Assembly (NCBI GenBank): GCA_001544655.2
Contig: FCOD02000005.1
Span: 124,001-188,000 of the forward strand
Origin: Caballeronia turbans
Lineage (GTDB): Bacteria; Pseudomonadota; Gammaproteobacteria; Burkholderiales; Burkholderiaceae
Length of the DNA stretch: 64,000 nt
Direction of reading: 5' to 3'
The position numbers and the translations under genes are program-made. Below, in pieces: positions 7,539-17,544 of the stretch. Position 1 is the first letter of the stretch. Each line of letters opens with the position of its first letter. The notes under the pieces are model-generated. The model was not told the DNA's origin. It was given only the letters and a program-made list of their open reading frames with translations, and did no database searches.

Positions 7539-10500
7539 ATGCCTTCCAAAGCCGTCAACGCGCAGTCCAGTTCTCCCATCGCGCTCGTAAAGCCGGGCCA
7601 GCGCTTCGTCTTCGACGGCGCCTCCGGCTCCGCCGATGCGCTCGCCATCGCTCGCTATCACGCCGCGTATCGCGAGAAGGTGCCGCTTTTGACGGTCGTG
7701 ACCGCGGGCGCCGTCGATGCGCAGCGTCTCGCCGCTGAAATTCCCTTCTTCGCGCCGGACGCGCGCGTGCGGCTGCTGCCCGACTGGGAAACGCTGCCGT
7801 ACGACACCTTCTCGCCGCACCAGGATCTCGTGTCCGAGCGTCTCGCGACGCTGCACGATCTGGGCGAAGGCCGCTGCGACATCCTCATCGTGCCCGCGAC
7901 GACGGCGCTCTATCGCATGCCGCCCGCGTCGTTTCTCGCGGCCTACACGTTTTCGTTCACACAGGGCGAGCGCCTGAACGAGGCGAAGCTCAAGGCGCAA
8001 TTGACGCTCGCCGGCTACGAGCACGTGAGCCAGGTCGTGCGGCCGGGCGAATACTGCGTGCGCGGCTCGCTCATCGATCTGTATCCGATGGGCTCGGCGC
8101 TGCCCTATCGCATCGACTTGTTCGACGATCAGGTCGACTCCATCCGCGCGTTCGATCCCGACACGCAGCGCAGCCTCTACCCCGTGCGCGACGTGCGCCT
8201 GCTGCCGGGCCGCGAATTTCCGTTCGACGAAGCCGCGCGCACGGCGTTTCGCAGCCGCTGGCGTGAAGTCTTCGAGGGCGATCCGAGCCGCTCGCAGATC
8301 TACAAGGACATCGGCAACGGCGTGCCGTCGGCGGGCATCGAATACTATCTGCCACTATTTTTCGACGAAACCGCGACGCTCTTCCACTATCTGCCGGAAG
8401 GGTCGCAGCTCGCGTTCGTCGGCGACATGGACGCGGCGATCAAACGCTTCACGAACGACACGAAGCAGCGCTACGACTTTCTCCGGCACGACCGCGAACG
8501 GCCTTTGCTCGAACCGCGCCGGCTCTTTCTGACCGACGACGATTTCTTCACGTTCGCAAAACCGTTCGCGCAACTGAAATTCCCGAGCACGCCTGAAGGC
8601 GGCTGGGCGGTGCCGCTGCCGGGGCTCGCCATCGACCGTCACGCCGACGAACCGCTGCTCGCGCTGCGCCATTATCTGGAGCAAACCGAGAACCGCGTGA
8701 TGCTCGTCGCGGAATCGGCGGGACGGCGCGAAACGATGCAGCAATTGCTCGCGGATAACGGCCTGCGCGGCGAGTCGCGCGACACGTTCCAGGAATGGCT
8801 CACGAGCGACGGCAAGTTCACGCTCGGCATCGCGCCTCTGTCGAACGGTTTCGCGCTGCCGCTCGAGAAGCTCTCGATCATCACCGAGACGGAGCTGTAC
8901 GGGCCGCTCGCACGCCGCGCGGGACGACGTCGCCAGGAGCAGGCGAGCAACGTCGATTCGATGGTCCGCGATCTGGCCGAGCTGAAGGTCGGCGATCCCG
9001 TCGTCCATGCGCAGCACGGCATCGGCCGCTACATGGGCCTCGTGTCGATGGATCTGGGCGAAGGCGAAACCGAATTCCTGCATCTCGAGTATCAGAACGA
9101 CTCGAAGCTGTACGTGCCGGTTGCGCAGTTGCACGTGATCTCGCGCTATAGCGGCGCGGACCCGGAAAGCGCACCGCTGCACACGCTCGGCTCGGGCCAG
9201 TGGGAAAAGGCCAAGCGAAAGGCTGCACAGCAGATCCGCGATACTGCCGCGGAACTCCTCAACCTCTACGCGCGCCGCGCCGCGCGCGAGGGCTACGCGT
9301 TCAAGCTCGAACCGCGCGATTACACCAAGTTCGCGGAAAGCTTCGGCTTCGAGGAAACGCCGGATCAGGCGGCGGCGATCGCGGCGGTGATCGGCGACAT
9401 GACGAGCGGCAAACCGATGGACCGCCTCGTATGCGGCGACGTCGGCTTCGGCAAGACGGAAGTCGCGCTGCGCGCCGCGTTCATCGCCGTCATGGCGGGC
9501 AAGCAGGTCGCGATTCTTTCGCCCACTACCCTGCTCGCCGAACAGCACACACAGACCTTCACCGACCGCTTCGCCGACTGGCCCGTGCGCATCGCGGAGC
9601 TGTCGCGCTTCAAGAGCGGCAAGGAAGTGTCGACGGCTGTGCAGCAGATCAATGAAGGCTCGGTCGATATCGTCATCGGCACGCACAAGCTCTTGTCGGG
9701 CGATGTGAAGTTCAAGCGCCTCGGGCTTGTGATCATCGACGAGGAACACCGGTTCGGCGTGCGGCAGAAGGAAGCGTTGAAGGCGCTGCGCGCCGAAGTC
9801 GACGTGCTCACACTCACCGCGACGCCGATTCCCCGCACGCTCGGCATGGCGCTCGAAGGCCTGCGCGATTTCTCCGTGATCGCGACCGCGCCGCAGAAGC
9901 GCCTTGCGATCAAGACCTTCGTGCGGCGCGAGGAAGACGGCGTGATTCGCGAAGCGATGCTGCGCGAGCTCAAGCGCGGCGGCCAGGTGTACTTCCTGCA
10001 CAACGAAGTCGAAACGATCGAGAATCGCCGCACGATGCTCGAAGCGCTGGTGCCCGAAGCGCGCATCGCGGTGGCGCACGGCCAGATGCACGAACGCGAG
10101 CTCGAACGCGTCATGCGCGATTTCGTCGGCCAGCGCGCGAACGTGCTGTTGTGCACGACGATTATCGAAACGGGCATCGACGTGCCTAGCGCGAACACGA
10201 TCCTCATGCATCGCGCGGACAAGTTCGGGCTCGCGCAGTTGCATCAGTTGCGCGGCCGCGTCGGGCGCTCGCATCACCAGGCGTATGCGTATCTGCTCGT
10301 CCACGATACGCAGTCGCTGACGAAGCAGGCGCAACGCCGGCTCGAAGCGATCCAGCAGATGGAGGAACTGGGCTCTGGCTTCTATCTCGCGATGCACGAC
10401 CTCGAAATCCGGGGCACCGGCGAGGTGCTCGGCGACAAGCAATCCGGCGAGATTCACGAGATCGGATTCCAGCTTTACACCGACATGCTGAACGACGCCG

Positions 10501-11012
10501 TGCGCGCGCTGAAGGAAGGCCGCGAGCCGGATCTGAACGCGCCGCTTGCCGCGACGACCGAAATCAATCTGCACGCGCCCGCTATCCTGCCCGCCGACTA
10601 CTGCGGCGACGTGCAGGAGCGTCTGTCGCTGTACAAGCGGCTCGCGAACTGCGAATCGAGCGATGCCATCGACGGCATTCTGGAAGAGCTCGTCGACCGT
10701 TTCGGCAAGCTGCCGCCGCAAGCGCATGCGCTCGTCGAGACGCATCGGCTGCGACTGGCCGCAAAGCCGCTCGGCATCACGAAGATCGATGCGGCCGAGC
10801 AGTCCATCTCGCTGCAGTTCGTCCCGAACCCGCCCGTCGATGGCATGAAGATCATCGAGATGGTTCAGAAGCACAAGCACATCAAGCTCGCGGGGCAGGA
10901 CAAGCTGCGCATCGAGTCGCGCAGCCCCGATCTCGCGGTGCGGATTTCGACGGTGAAAGAGACGTTGCGGGCGTTGGGCGGCCCGGTGAGGCAGCCGGTT
11001 GCCGCGCGGTGA
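7539..11012 (+). CDS. mfd: Transcription-repair coupling factor Mfd
   Basis: The 1157-residue DNA translocase removes RNA polymerase stalled at lesions and recruits UvrA. An N-terminal UvrB-like region is followed by the RNA polymerase interaction domain near residues 480-540 ([15 protein letters not shown]). The RecG-like motor has Walker [10 protein letters not shown] near residue 633 and DEEH near residue 734. The [11 protein letters not shown] and TRG motifs follow, and a C-terminal UvrA-binding inhibitory domain completes it. Full length is expected for the family. It is divergent from ispD, with a 126-bp gap for both promoters. Confidence 0.97.
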   Translation: MPSKAVNAQSSSPIALVKPGQRFVFDGASGSADALAIARYHAAYREKVPLLTVVTAGAVDAQRLAAEIPFFAPDARVRLLPDWETLPYDTFSPHQDLVSERLATLHDLGEGRCDILIVPATTALYRMPPASFLAAYTFSFTQGERLNEAKLKAQLTLAGYEHVSQVVRPGEYCVRGSLIDLYPMGSALPYRIDLFDDQVDSIRAFDPDTQRSLYPVRDVRLLPGREFPFDEAARTAFRSRWREVFEGDPSRSQIYKDIGNGVPSAGIEYYLPLFFDETATLFHYLPEGSQLAFVGDMDAAIKRFTNDTKQRYDFLRHDRERPLLEPRRLFLTDDDFFTFAKPFAQLKFPSTPEGGWAVPLPGLAIDRHADEPLLALRHYLEQTENRVMLVAESAGRRETMQQLLADNGLRGESRDTFQEWLTSDGKFTLGIAPLSNGFALPLEKLSIITETELYGPLARRAGRRRQEQASNVDSMVRDLAELKVGDPVVHAQHGIGRYMGLVSMDLGEGETEFLHLEYQNDSKLYVPVAQLHVISRYSGADPESAPLHTLGSGQWEKAKRKAAQQIRDTAAELLNLYARRAAREGYAFKLEPRDYTKFAESFGFEETPDQAAAIAAVIGDMTSGKPMDRLVCGDVGFGKTEVALRAAFIAVMAGKQVAILSPTTLLAEQHTQTFTDRFADWPVRIAELSRFKSGKEVSTAVQQINEGSVDIVIGTHKLLSGDVKFKRLGLVIIDEEHRFGVRQKEALKALRAEVDVLTLTATPIPRTLGMALEGLRDFSVIATAPQKRLAIKTFVRREEDGVIREAMLRELKRGGQVYFLHNEVETIENRRTMLEALVPEARIAVAHGQMHERELERVMRDFVGQRANVLLCTTIIETGIDVPSANTILMHRADKFGLAQLHQLRGRVGRSHHQAYAYLLVHDTQSLTKQAQRRLEAIQQMEELGSGFYLAMHDLEIRGTGEVLGDKQSGEIHEIGFQLYTDMLNDAVRALKEGREPDLNAPLAATTEINLHAPAILPADYCGDVQERLSLYKRLANCESSDAIDGILEELVDRFGKLPPQAHALVETHRLRLAAKPLGITKIDAAEQSISLQFVPNPPVDGMKIIEMVQKHKHIKLAGQDKLRIESRSPDLAVRISTVKETLRALGGPVRQPVAAR

Positions 11013-11041
11013 TGAGTGCTCGAAACCAAGACCCAAAAGCC

Positions 11042-11063
11042 TTAGGTGCAGGCCAACACCTAA
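11042..11063. repeat. Perfect inverted repeat between mfd and argE
   Basis: TTAGGTG (11042-11048) and CACCTAA (11057-11063) form a perfect 7-bp inverted repeat with an 8-nt loop. No T run follows, so it is a poor intrinsic terminator. TATGAT at 11072-11077 could be a -10 element for argE, which would place this repeat over the promoter as a possible operator. Confidence 0.45.
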
Positions 11064-11103
11064 ATTTGGGCTATGATCAAACTCTCCTCGCTGGAGTCAA
11101 AAA

Positions 11104-12330
11104 ATGTCACAAACCGCCGATGCGGCGCATCCCAAAGTTCAGTCCGAAAACGAAACGCCGATTTCCCTGGCGTGGATCGAACGCCTAGTCTCGATCGATA
11201 CCGTCAGCCGCAATCCGAATCTCGGCCTGATCGAAACCGTGCGCGACGCATTGCGCCACGCGGGCATCGAAGCGACCGTCACCAACGATCCGCGCGGTCA
11301 GTGGGCGAACCTGTTCGCCACGGTCCCGGCGCACGATGGCGAGACCAACGGCGGGATCGTGCTGTCGGGTCACACCGATGTCGTGCCGGTCGATGGCCAG
11401 GACTGGCAGAGCGACCCGTTCAAGCCCGAAGTCCGCGATGGCCTGCTCTACGGCCGTGGCTCGTGCGACATGAAGGGCTTCATCGGCGCGGCGCTCGCGA
11501 TGCTGCCGAAGATGCAGGCGACGAAGCTCGCGAAACCGATCCACTTCGCGCTGTCGTACGACGAAGAAGTCGGCTGCGCCGGCGCGCCGCGGATGATCGC
11601 GGACCTGCAAAAACGCGGCGTGAAGCCGGATGGCTGCATCGTCGGCGAGCCGACATCGATGCGCCCGATCATCGCGCATAAGGGCATCAACACGTATCAC
11701 TGCTGCGTGCGCGGGTTTGCGGCGCACTCGTCGCTCACGCCGAAGGGGCTGAACGCGATCGAATATGCGGCGCGGCTCATCTGTCACATCCGCGATCTCG
11801 TCGACGAGTTCCGCGCGAAAGGTCCGTTCGACGAGCTTTACGACGTGCCCTTCACCACCGGCCAGACGAGTACGATCAAGGGCGGCAACGCGATCAACAC
11901 CGTGCCCGCCGAATGCAACTTCGAGTTCGAGTTCCGCAATCTGCCGACTATCGATCCGGACGCGATTTTCAGGCGCATCGAGTCGTACGCGCACGAGACG
12001 CTGCTGCCGAAGATGCTGAAGGAGCACGGCAACGCGGCCATCGAATTCACCAAGCTCGCGTCCGCACCGGGGCTCGACGCCACCGAACAGGCCGCGATCA
12101 CGCAGCTCGTGCGCGCGCTCACGCAAAATCAGGAGAAGCACAAGGTTGCCTACGGCACCGAAGCGGGCCTGTTCGCCAACGCGGGCGTGCCTAGCATCGT
12201 GTGCGGCCCGGGCAATATCGAGCAGGCGCACAAGGCAAACGAGTATGTGTCGCTCGAACAGCTCGTCCAGTGCGAAGCGTTCCTGGGCAAGTTCATTCAC
12301 AGCATGTCTATCGAAGCGCAGGCTCGCTGA
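11104..12330 (+). CDS. argE: Acetylornithine deacetylase (M20 family)
   Basis: The 408-residue zinc hydrolase is of the M20 family. It converts N-acetylornithine to ornithine and acetate in arginine synthesis. Metal-site motifs are SGHTDVVPVDGQDW, GRGSCDMKGFIG and DEEVGCAGA, with GEPTSMRP in the substrate region and a dimerisation domain in the middle. The start follows CTGGAG at a good spacing. The next gene begins 20 bp downstream on the same strand. ArgE is favoured by the overall pattern, but related M20 deacylases cannot be excluded without alignment. Confidence 0.88.
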   Translation: MSQTADAAHPKVQSENETPISLAWIERLVSIDTVSRNPNLGLIETVRDALRHAGIEATVTNDPRGQWANLFATVPAHDGETNGGIVLSGHTDVVPVDGQDWQSDPFKPEVRDGLLYGRGSCDMKGFIGAALAMLPKMQATKLAKPIHFALSYDEEVGCAGAPRMIADLQKRGVKPDGCIVGEPTSMRPIIAHKGINTYHCCVRGFAAHSSLTPKGLNAIEYAARLICHIRDLVDEFRAKGPFDELYDVPFTTGQTSTIKGGNAINTVPAECNFEFEFRNLPTIDPDAIFRRIESYAHETLLPKMLKEHGNAAIEFTKLASAPGLDATEQAAITQLVRALTQNQEKHKVAYGTEAGLFANAGVPSIVCGPGNIEQAHKANEYVSLEQLVQCEAFLGKFIHSMSIEAQAR

Positions 12331-12350
12331 CCTTTTCATAACAAAAAGCC

Positions 12351-13355
12351 ATGTCCACTGCCACGCAGCATTCCGACAACACGATCGACGGCACGCCGAT
12401 TCCGACGCTCGACGAAATCGCCGAGCAGCACATGGCGCTCACGCCCTGGGTTGCGCGCACGCCGACTTTCGAGCGTCACGATTTTCCGACGCTCGAAGGC
12501 ACGCCGATCACGTTCAAGTTCGAACTGCTGCAGGCGAGCGGTACGTTCAAGGCGCGCGGCGCGTTCTCGAACATCCTCGCGCTCTCGGACAGCGAACGCT
12601 CGGCGGGCGTCACCTGCGTGTCGGCGGGCAATCACGCGGTGGCGGTGGCTTACGCGGCGCAGCGCATGGACGTGGGCGCGAAGGTCGTCATCATCAAGAG
12701 CGCGAGTCCGGCGCGTGTCGCGCTGTGCCGGCGCTTCGGCGCGGAGGTCGTCTTCGCGGAAAACGTCGCCGAAGCATTCGATGTCGTGCGGCGAGTGGAA
12801 GCGGAAGAAGGACGTGTCTTCATCCATCCGTTCAACGGCTACCGTACGGTGCTCGGCACGGCGACGCTCGGCTATGAGTGGACCTCGCAAGCACCCGATC
12901 TCGACGCGGTGATCCTGCCGATCGGCGGGGGCGGCCTGGCCGCGGGCGTATCCACGGCGATGCGTCTCGCGAATCCGTCGTTACACGTGTACGGCGTGGA
13001 GCCCGAAGGATCGGACGCAATGAAGCGCAGTTTCGAAGCCAATCACACGATCAAGATGGGCGCGATGCACGGCATCGCCGACTCGCTGATGGCCCCGCAC
13101 ACCGAGCAGTACAGCTATGAGTTGTGCCGGCGGCATATCGATGACATCGTGACCGTGTCGGACAACGAGTTGCGGCATGGCATGCTGCAGCTTTTCAGCG
13201 AGCTCAAGCTCGCGGTCGAACCGGCGTGCGCGGCTGCCACGGCCGCCCTGCTCGGCCCGTTGCGCGAACGTCTGCAAGGCAAGCGCGTCGGTGTGCTGTT
13301 GTGTGGCACCAATACCGATCCGGCGACCTTCGCGAAGCATCTGGCGAACGCCTGA
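12351..13355 (+). CDS. PLP-dependent threonine/serine dehydratase
   Basis: The 334-residue fold-type II PLP enzyme deaminates threonine and/or serine to the 2-oxoacid. SGTFKARGAF carries the PLP lysine, SAGNHAVAVAYAA contacts the phosphate, and PIGGGGLAAG is the glycine loop. There is no C-terminal ACT-like regulatory domain, so it resembles catabolic or short dehydratases rather than feedback-regulated IlvA. It lies 20 bp after argE and may be co-transcribed with it. Substrate preference cannot be decided here. Confidence 0.88.
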   Translation: MSTATQHSDNTIDGTPIPTLDEIAEQHMALTPWVARTPTFERHDFPTLEGTPITFKFELLQASGTFKARGAFSNILALSDSERSAGVTCVSAGNHAVAVAYAAQRMDVGAKVVIIKSASPARVALCRRFGAEVVFAENVAEAFDVVRRVEAEEGRVFIHPFNGYRTVLGTATLGYEWTSQAPDLDAVILPIGGGGLAAGVSTAMRLANPSLHVYGVEPEGSDAMKRSFEANHTIKMGAMHGIADSLMAPHTEQYSYELCRRHIDDIVTVSDNELRHGMLQLFSELKLAVEPACAAATAALLGPLRERLQGKRVGVLLCGTNTDPATFAKHLANA

Positions 13356-13362
13356 AAATGCA

Positions 13363-13385
13363 CGCGGCCCCATGCAGGGGCCGCG
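13363..13385. terminator. Hairpin between convergent genes
   Basis: CGCGGCCCC (13363-13371) pairs perfectly with GGGGCCGCG (13377-13385) around a 5-nt loop. It sits in the 53-bp gap between the dehydratase (plus) and potI (minus). There is no T run, so it may act as a weak bidirectional terminator or an mRNA 3'-end protector. Confidence 0.55.
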
Positions 13386-13408
13386 ATGCCATTCGTGGGC
13401 GTCCGGCG

Positions 13409-14227
13409 CTACAGAACGCCCGCGAGCCTTCTGCGCTCACTGCGCTGCATGAAGGCATTCGCCCCGATCACACCGATCGTCACGAGCGCGATGAACAAGG
13501 TCGCGAGCGCGTTCATTTCGGGATTCAGGCCCAGGCGCACACGCGAAAACACGACGAGCGGCAGCGTAGTCGATCCTGGCCCGGAGAGAAACGCCGACAG
13601 CACGAGATCGTCGATCGACAGCGTGAACGAGAGGAGCCAGCCTGCGACGAGCGCCTGAGAAATCAACGGCAGCGTGATCGCGAAGAATACGCGCAGCGGC
13701 GTCGCGCCGAGATCGAGCGCGGCCTCCTCCAGCGACGGATTCAACTCCCGCACGCGCGATTCCACGATGATCGCGACATACGAGATGCACAGCATCACGT
13801 GCCCGATCCAGATCGTGAAGAAGCCTCGATCGGGCCAGCCAATGAGCTTCGCCATTTCGACGAACAGCAGCAGCAGCGAAATGCCCTGAATGACTTCGGG
13901 GATCACGAGCGGCGCGTTGATCATGCCCGCGTAGAGCGTGAAGCCCTTGAAGCGTCCCATGCGCGCCAGCACGAAACCCGCCCACGTTCCGATCACGACC
14001 GACGCGCACGCCGTCAGGAACGCGATGCGCAACGACAGCCACGCGGCGTTGATCAGTTCGTCATCCGTGATGAGCGCGCGATACCACTTGAGCGACGGCT
14101 CCGTCCACACCGTGACGAGCGGTGAGTCGTTGAACGAATAGACGATGAGACTCAGGATCGGGATATACAGAAACGCAAACCCGAGGCCGAGCGCGGTGAT
14201 TTGCAACGGACGGCTGGGCTTGATCAT
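13409..14227 (-). CDS. potI: Polyamine ABC transporter permease PotI
   Basis: The 272-residue inner-membrane permease is the second channel subunit of a putrescine/spermidine importer. It has six probable membrane helices and the permease loop EAALDLGATPLRVFF that docks on the ATPase. The ATG at 14227 overlaps the potH stop in an ATGA, the normal coupling for this operon; longer frames upstream lie inside potH. It is the last gene of potF-potG-potH-potI. Polyamine specificity is inferred from the whole operon. Confidence 0.92.
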   Translation of the reverse strand: MIKPSRPLQITALGLGFAFLYIPILSLIVYSFNDSPLVTVWTEPSLKWYRALITDDELINAAWLSLRIAFLTACASVVIGTWAGFVLARMGRFKGFTLYAGMINAPLVIPEVIQGISLLLLFVEMAKLIGWPDRGFFTIWIGHVMLCISYVAIIVESRVRELNPSLEEAALDLGATPLRVFFAITLPLISQALVAGWLLSFTLSIDDLVLSAFLSGPGSTTLPLVVFSRVRLGLNPEMNALATLFIALVTIGVIGANAFMQRSERRRLAGVL

Positions 14228-15129
14228 CGCTTCTGCTCCAGTTGTTTCGCCTGGAAGTGCTGGAAGAGCGCCATCGGCACGAGCAGCAGCAGGACCATCG
14301 CGCAGGTGACGGCGGACGCCATCGGCCAGTCGGCGTTGTTGAAGAACTCGTTCCACATGACGCGGCCGATCATCAGCGTGTCAGCGCCGCCGAGCAATTC
14401 AGGAATCACGTACTCGCCCACCGCCGGAATGAACACGAGCAGACAGCCCGCGATGATGCCGTTCTTCGACAACGGCAATGTGATCTGCACGAACGCCTTC
14501 CACGGCTTCGCGCCGAGATCGTAGGCCGCTTCGAGCAAGGTCAGGTCCATCTTCACGAGATGCGCGTAGAGCGGCATCACGAGAAACGGCAGATACGAAT
14601 ACACCATGCCGATATACACCGCGATATTCGTGTGATACAGCTCGATCGGCGAATGCAGCAGGCCGATCGACATCAGGAAATTGTTGAGCAGGCCGTTGTT
14701 CTTGAGGATGCCGATCCATGCATAGACGCGGATCAGAAACGACGTCCAGAACGGCAGCATGACCGCCATCATCAGAATGTTGCGCGTGGACGGATTCGAA
14801 CGCGCGATGTAATACGCCATCGGATAGCCGATCAGGAGGCACAGCAGCGTGGACACCGCCGCGACCAGCAGCGAGTTCATGTAGGTCGCGAAGTACAGGC
14901 TGTCCTTGATCAGAAATGCGTAGTGCGCGAAGTCGAGCGCGATATGCATCACGCCTTCTTCCATCGACACGAGATCCGTGTACGGCGGAATGCCGAGCTG
15001 GCTGTCCGCGAAGCTGATCTTCACGACGAGCAGGAACGGCACGAAGAACAGCAGCAGGAGCCACAGGTACGGCCCGCCGATGACGAGCGTGCGCCCTGAC
15101 ACGCCCAAGCGGTTGAGCAGCTTCATCAT
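14224..15129 (-). CDS. potH: Polyamine ABC transporter permease PotH
   Basis: The 301-residue inner-membrane permease is the partner of PotI. Hydrophobic helices begin at LWLLLLFFVPFLLVV, and the EAAYDLGAKPWKAFV loop is the coupling motif for the ATPase PotG. Two consecutive ATG codons (15129 and 15126) can serve as start. The first overlaps the potG stop as ATGA, which implies translational coupling. The segment PVGEYVIPELLGG is typical of spermidine/putrescine permeases. Confidence 0.93.
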   Translation of the reverse strand: MMKLLNRLGVSGRTLVIGGPYLWLLLLFFVPFLLVVKISFADSQLGIPPYTDLVSMEEGVMHIALDFAHYAFLIKDSLYFATYMNSLLVAAVSTLLCLLIGYPMAYYIARSNPSTRNILMMAVMLPFWTSFLIRVYAWIGILKNNGLLNNFLMSIGLLHSPIELYHTNIAVYIGMVYSYLPFLVMPLYAHLVKMDLTLLEAAYDLGAKPWKAFVQITLPLSKNGIIAGCLLVFIPAVGEYVIPELLGGADTLMIGRVMWNEFFNNADWPMASAVTCAMVLLLLVPMALFQHFQAKQLEQKR

Positions 15130-16298
15130 GAGGTCAGCACCACGCCCGCGGACGCGCTCCAGCGCACGTAGACTTCGTCGTCGAAGGTCGGCGATTCGAT
15201 CTCGCCGATCGCGAGACTCGACAGGTTCGCAACCACGACCTTGCCCGAATCGAGCGTCACGTGATACAGCGTGTAGCCGCCCATGTACGCGATGTTCGTC
15301 ACCCTGCCGCGGCCCCAGTTGTACGCGCCTTCGGGCGGCTTGCGCGTGAGCGCGATGCGCTCCGGGCGCACGGAGATCGTCACCGGCATGCCGAGCGGGC
15401 CGGTGATGCCGTGGCTCACATAAAGTCGCACGGGCAAGTCTTGCGATTCGACGAAGACGTGATCCGGCTCGTCTTCCACGACATTGCCATCGAAGAGATT
15501 GGTCGAGCCGATGAACTGCGCCGAGAAGCGCGTGTTCGGGTATTCGTAGACCTCGTGCGGCGTGCCGAGCTGAACGATCTGCCCTTCGCTCATCACGGCG
15601 AGGCGATTGGCCATCGTCATCGCCTCTTCCTGATCGTGCGTCACCATGATGCAGGTGACGCCGACCTGATCGAGAATGTTGACGAGCTCGATCTGCGTGC
15701 GCTGGCGGATCTGCTTGTCGAGCGCGGACATCGGCTCGTCGAGTAACAGAAGCTTCGGGCGCTTCACGAGGCTGCGCGCGAGCGCGACACGCTGCTGCTG
15801 ACCGCCCGACAACTGATGCGGCTTGCGTTTGGCGAACTTCGCCATCTGCACGAGCTCCAGCGCGTTGTTCACGCGATCCTTCAGCTCGCCGCCCTTGACG
15901 CCTTCCTGCTTCAGCCCGAACGCGACATTCGACTCCACGCTCATGTGCGGAAAGAGCGCGTAGGACTGGAACATCATGTTCACCGGCCGGTTGTACGGCG
16001 GCATCTTCGCGAGGTCTTCGCCGTCGATCAGGATCTGCCCTTCCGTCACGGATTCGAGCCCGGCGAGCATGCGCAAAAGCGTCGACTTGCCGCAGCCGGA
16101 ACTGCCGAGCAGCGCGAACAGCTCGCCCTTCCTCACCGACAGGTTGACGCCCCGCACGGCCGTCGTCTCGCCGAATTTCTTCACGACGTTGACGATCTGC
16201 ACGAAGTTGTCGTCCATGTTCCGGGCCGATGGAGATATGCCCGGCTCGCGCCGGCCGGCATTAGGCGCTGCCTTCAACGCGCTCGACTGCTCACTCAT
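15126..16298 (-). CDS. potG: Polyamine ABC transporter ATP-binding protein PotG
   Basis: The 390-residue ATPase energises the putrescine importer. Walker A is GSSGCGKSTLLRM, the signature is LSGGQQQRVALAR, Walker B is LLLLDEPMSALD, and the H-loop is [10 protein letters not shown]-terminal TOBE-type domain follows. The ATG at 16298 (MSEQSSALK) is the most likely start, with a Ser/Ala/Pro-rich N-terminal extension of about 30 residues before the NBD; an in-frame start at 16406 would lie in the hairpin region after potF. It overlaps potH by 4 bp. Confidence 0.93.
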   Translation of the reverse strand: MSEQSSALKAAPNAGRREPGISPSARNMDDNFVQIVNVVKKFGETTAVRGVNLSVRKGELFALLGSSGCGKSTLLRMLAGLESVTEGQILIDGEDLAKMPPYNRPVNMMFQSYALFPHMSVESNVAFGLKQEGVKGGELKDRVNNALELVQMAKFAKRKPHQLSGGQQQRVALARSLVKRPKLLLLDEPMSALDKQIRQRTQIELVNILDQVGVTCIMVTHDQEEAMTMANRLAVMSEGQIVQLGTPHEVYEYPNTRFSAQFIGSTNLFDGNVVEDEPDHVFVESQDLPVRLYVSHGITGPLGMPVTISVRPERIALTRKPPEGAYNWGRGRVTNIAYMGGYTLYHVTLDSGKVVVANLSSLAIGEIESPTFDDEVYVRWSASAGVVLTS

Positions 16299-16371
16299 GA
16301 TTGCCTGTTCGACTCCTTGCTTCCATGCGTCTTTTTCGTGACTCGCCCGACGTGCGATGCGATCACGAACA

Positions 16372-16395
16372 AAGCCCCCGGAGGTCCAGGGGCTT
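16372..16395 (-). terminator. Hairpin between potF and potG
   Basis: AAGCCCC (16372-16378) pairs with GGGGCTT (16389-16395) around a 10-nt loop. In the direction of the operon it is followed by a short T-containing stretch (TGTTCG), too weak for full termination. It fits the usual attenuating hairpin that keeps the binding-protein gene more expressed than the channel genes. Confidence 0.5.
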
Positions 16396-16428
16396 CGTCG
16401 TTTCAAAAGAATAACCGGCTTTTGGGAT

Positions 16429-17544
16429 TCATCGGCCGGACTTGAATTCCGTCCAGAGCCGCGTCTGCAGGCGCTGGATTTCAGGCGGCAGCGGCTTCAG
16501 CAGGAACAGCGTCTTGATGACGTCCTGCGGCGGATACACGGCGGGATCGTTCGCAACGTCCTTGTCCACATACTTGCGCGCTTCCAGATTCGCGCTCGGG
16601 TAGTAGACCGCGTTCGTGATCGCCGCGTGAACCTGCGGCGTCTCGATGTAGTTGATCCACTCGTGCGCGGCGTCCTTGTTCTTCGCGTCCTTCGGGATCG
16701 CCATCACGTCGAACCACACGGGCGCGCCGCCCTTCGGAATGTAGTACTCGATCTTGAACGGCTTCTTCGCCTCGACCGCGCGATGCTTCGCGATCACGAC
16801 GTCGCCCGACCAGCCGTAGGTGAAGCAGATGTCGCCGCCGACCATGTCGTTGATGTAGCCCGACGAGTTGAACTGCGTGATGTACGGGCGGATCTTCTTC
16901 ATCATCGCGAGCGCTTCGCGATAATCAGCCGGATTCGTGCTCATCGGGTCTTTGCCGATGTAATGCAGCGCGGCCGCGAACATCTGATCCGGCGCGTCGA
17001 GCACCGAGACGCCGCACGCCTTCAGCTTCGAGATGTTCTCGGGCTTGAAGAGGATGTCCCAATTGTTCAGTTCGACGCTCGGGCCGAGGATCTGTTTGGC
17101 CTTGTCGACGTTGTAGCCGAGGCCGGTCGTGCCGTAGGCCCAGGGCACCACGTACTTGTTGCCCGGATCCGCGCCCTCGACGAGCTTCATCAGCTCGGGA
17201 TCGAGATACTTGAGGTTGGGCAGCTTCGACTTGTCGAGCGGCATGAAGATGTTCGCGGCGATCTGCTTGCCCGCGTAATTGCTCGTCGGCACGACGATGT
17301 CATAGCCGGAACGGCCGGTGAGAAGCTTTGCCTGCAGCGTGTCGTCGCTGTCGTAGTTGTCGTACTTCACCTTGATGCCGGTTTGCTTGGTGAAGTTGGG
17401 AATCGTGTCCTTCGCGATATAGTCCGACCAGTTGTACACATTCAACTGCGTGTCCTTCGCAAGAGCTGCGAGCGGAGTCAGCATCGCGGCGCATGCCAGT
17501 GCGCCCGCCAGCTTGGCCGTGCGGCCCGCCAGTTTCTGGTTCAT
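16429..17544 (-). CDS. potF: Periplasmic putrescine-binding protein PotF
   Basis: The 371-residue solute-binding protein has a Sec signal peptide (GALACAAMLTPLAALA, cleaved before KDTQ). The start of the mature protein, LNVYNWSDYIAKDTI, is the classic PotD/PotF N-terminus with polyamine-contacting residues. WAYGTTGLGYN and FTYGWSGDV are further family motifs. The ATG at 17544 follows a GGGAGAA ribosome site. It is the first gene of the pot operon. Putrescine rather than spermidine preference is inferred from resemblance to PotF and is less certain. Confidence 0.9.
   Translation of the reverse strand: MNQKLAGRTAKLAGALACAAMLTPLAALAKDTQLNVYNWSDYIAKDTIPNFTKQTGIKVKYDNYDSDDTLQAKLLTGRSGYDIVVPTSNYAGKQIAANIFMPLDKSKLPNLKYLDPELMKLVEGADPGNKYVVPWAYGTTGLGYNVDKAKQILGPSVELNNWDILFKPENISKLKACGVSVLDAPDQMFAAALHYIGKDPMSTNPADYREALAMMKKIRPYITQFNSSGYINDMVGGDICFTYGWSGDVVIAKHRAVEAKKPFKIEYYIPKGGAPVWFDVMAIPKDAKNKDAAHEWINYIETPQVHAAITNAVYYPSANLEARKYVDKDVANDPAVYPPQDVIKTLFLLKPLPPEIQRLQTRLWTEFKSGR

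Noticed and set aside
8355-11036. An 893-codon open frame antisense to mfd
   Set aside because: It shadows the conserved Mfd motor domains and has no recognisable domain or ribosome site.
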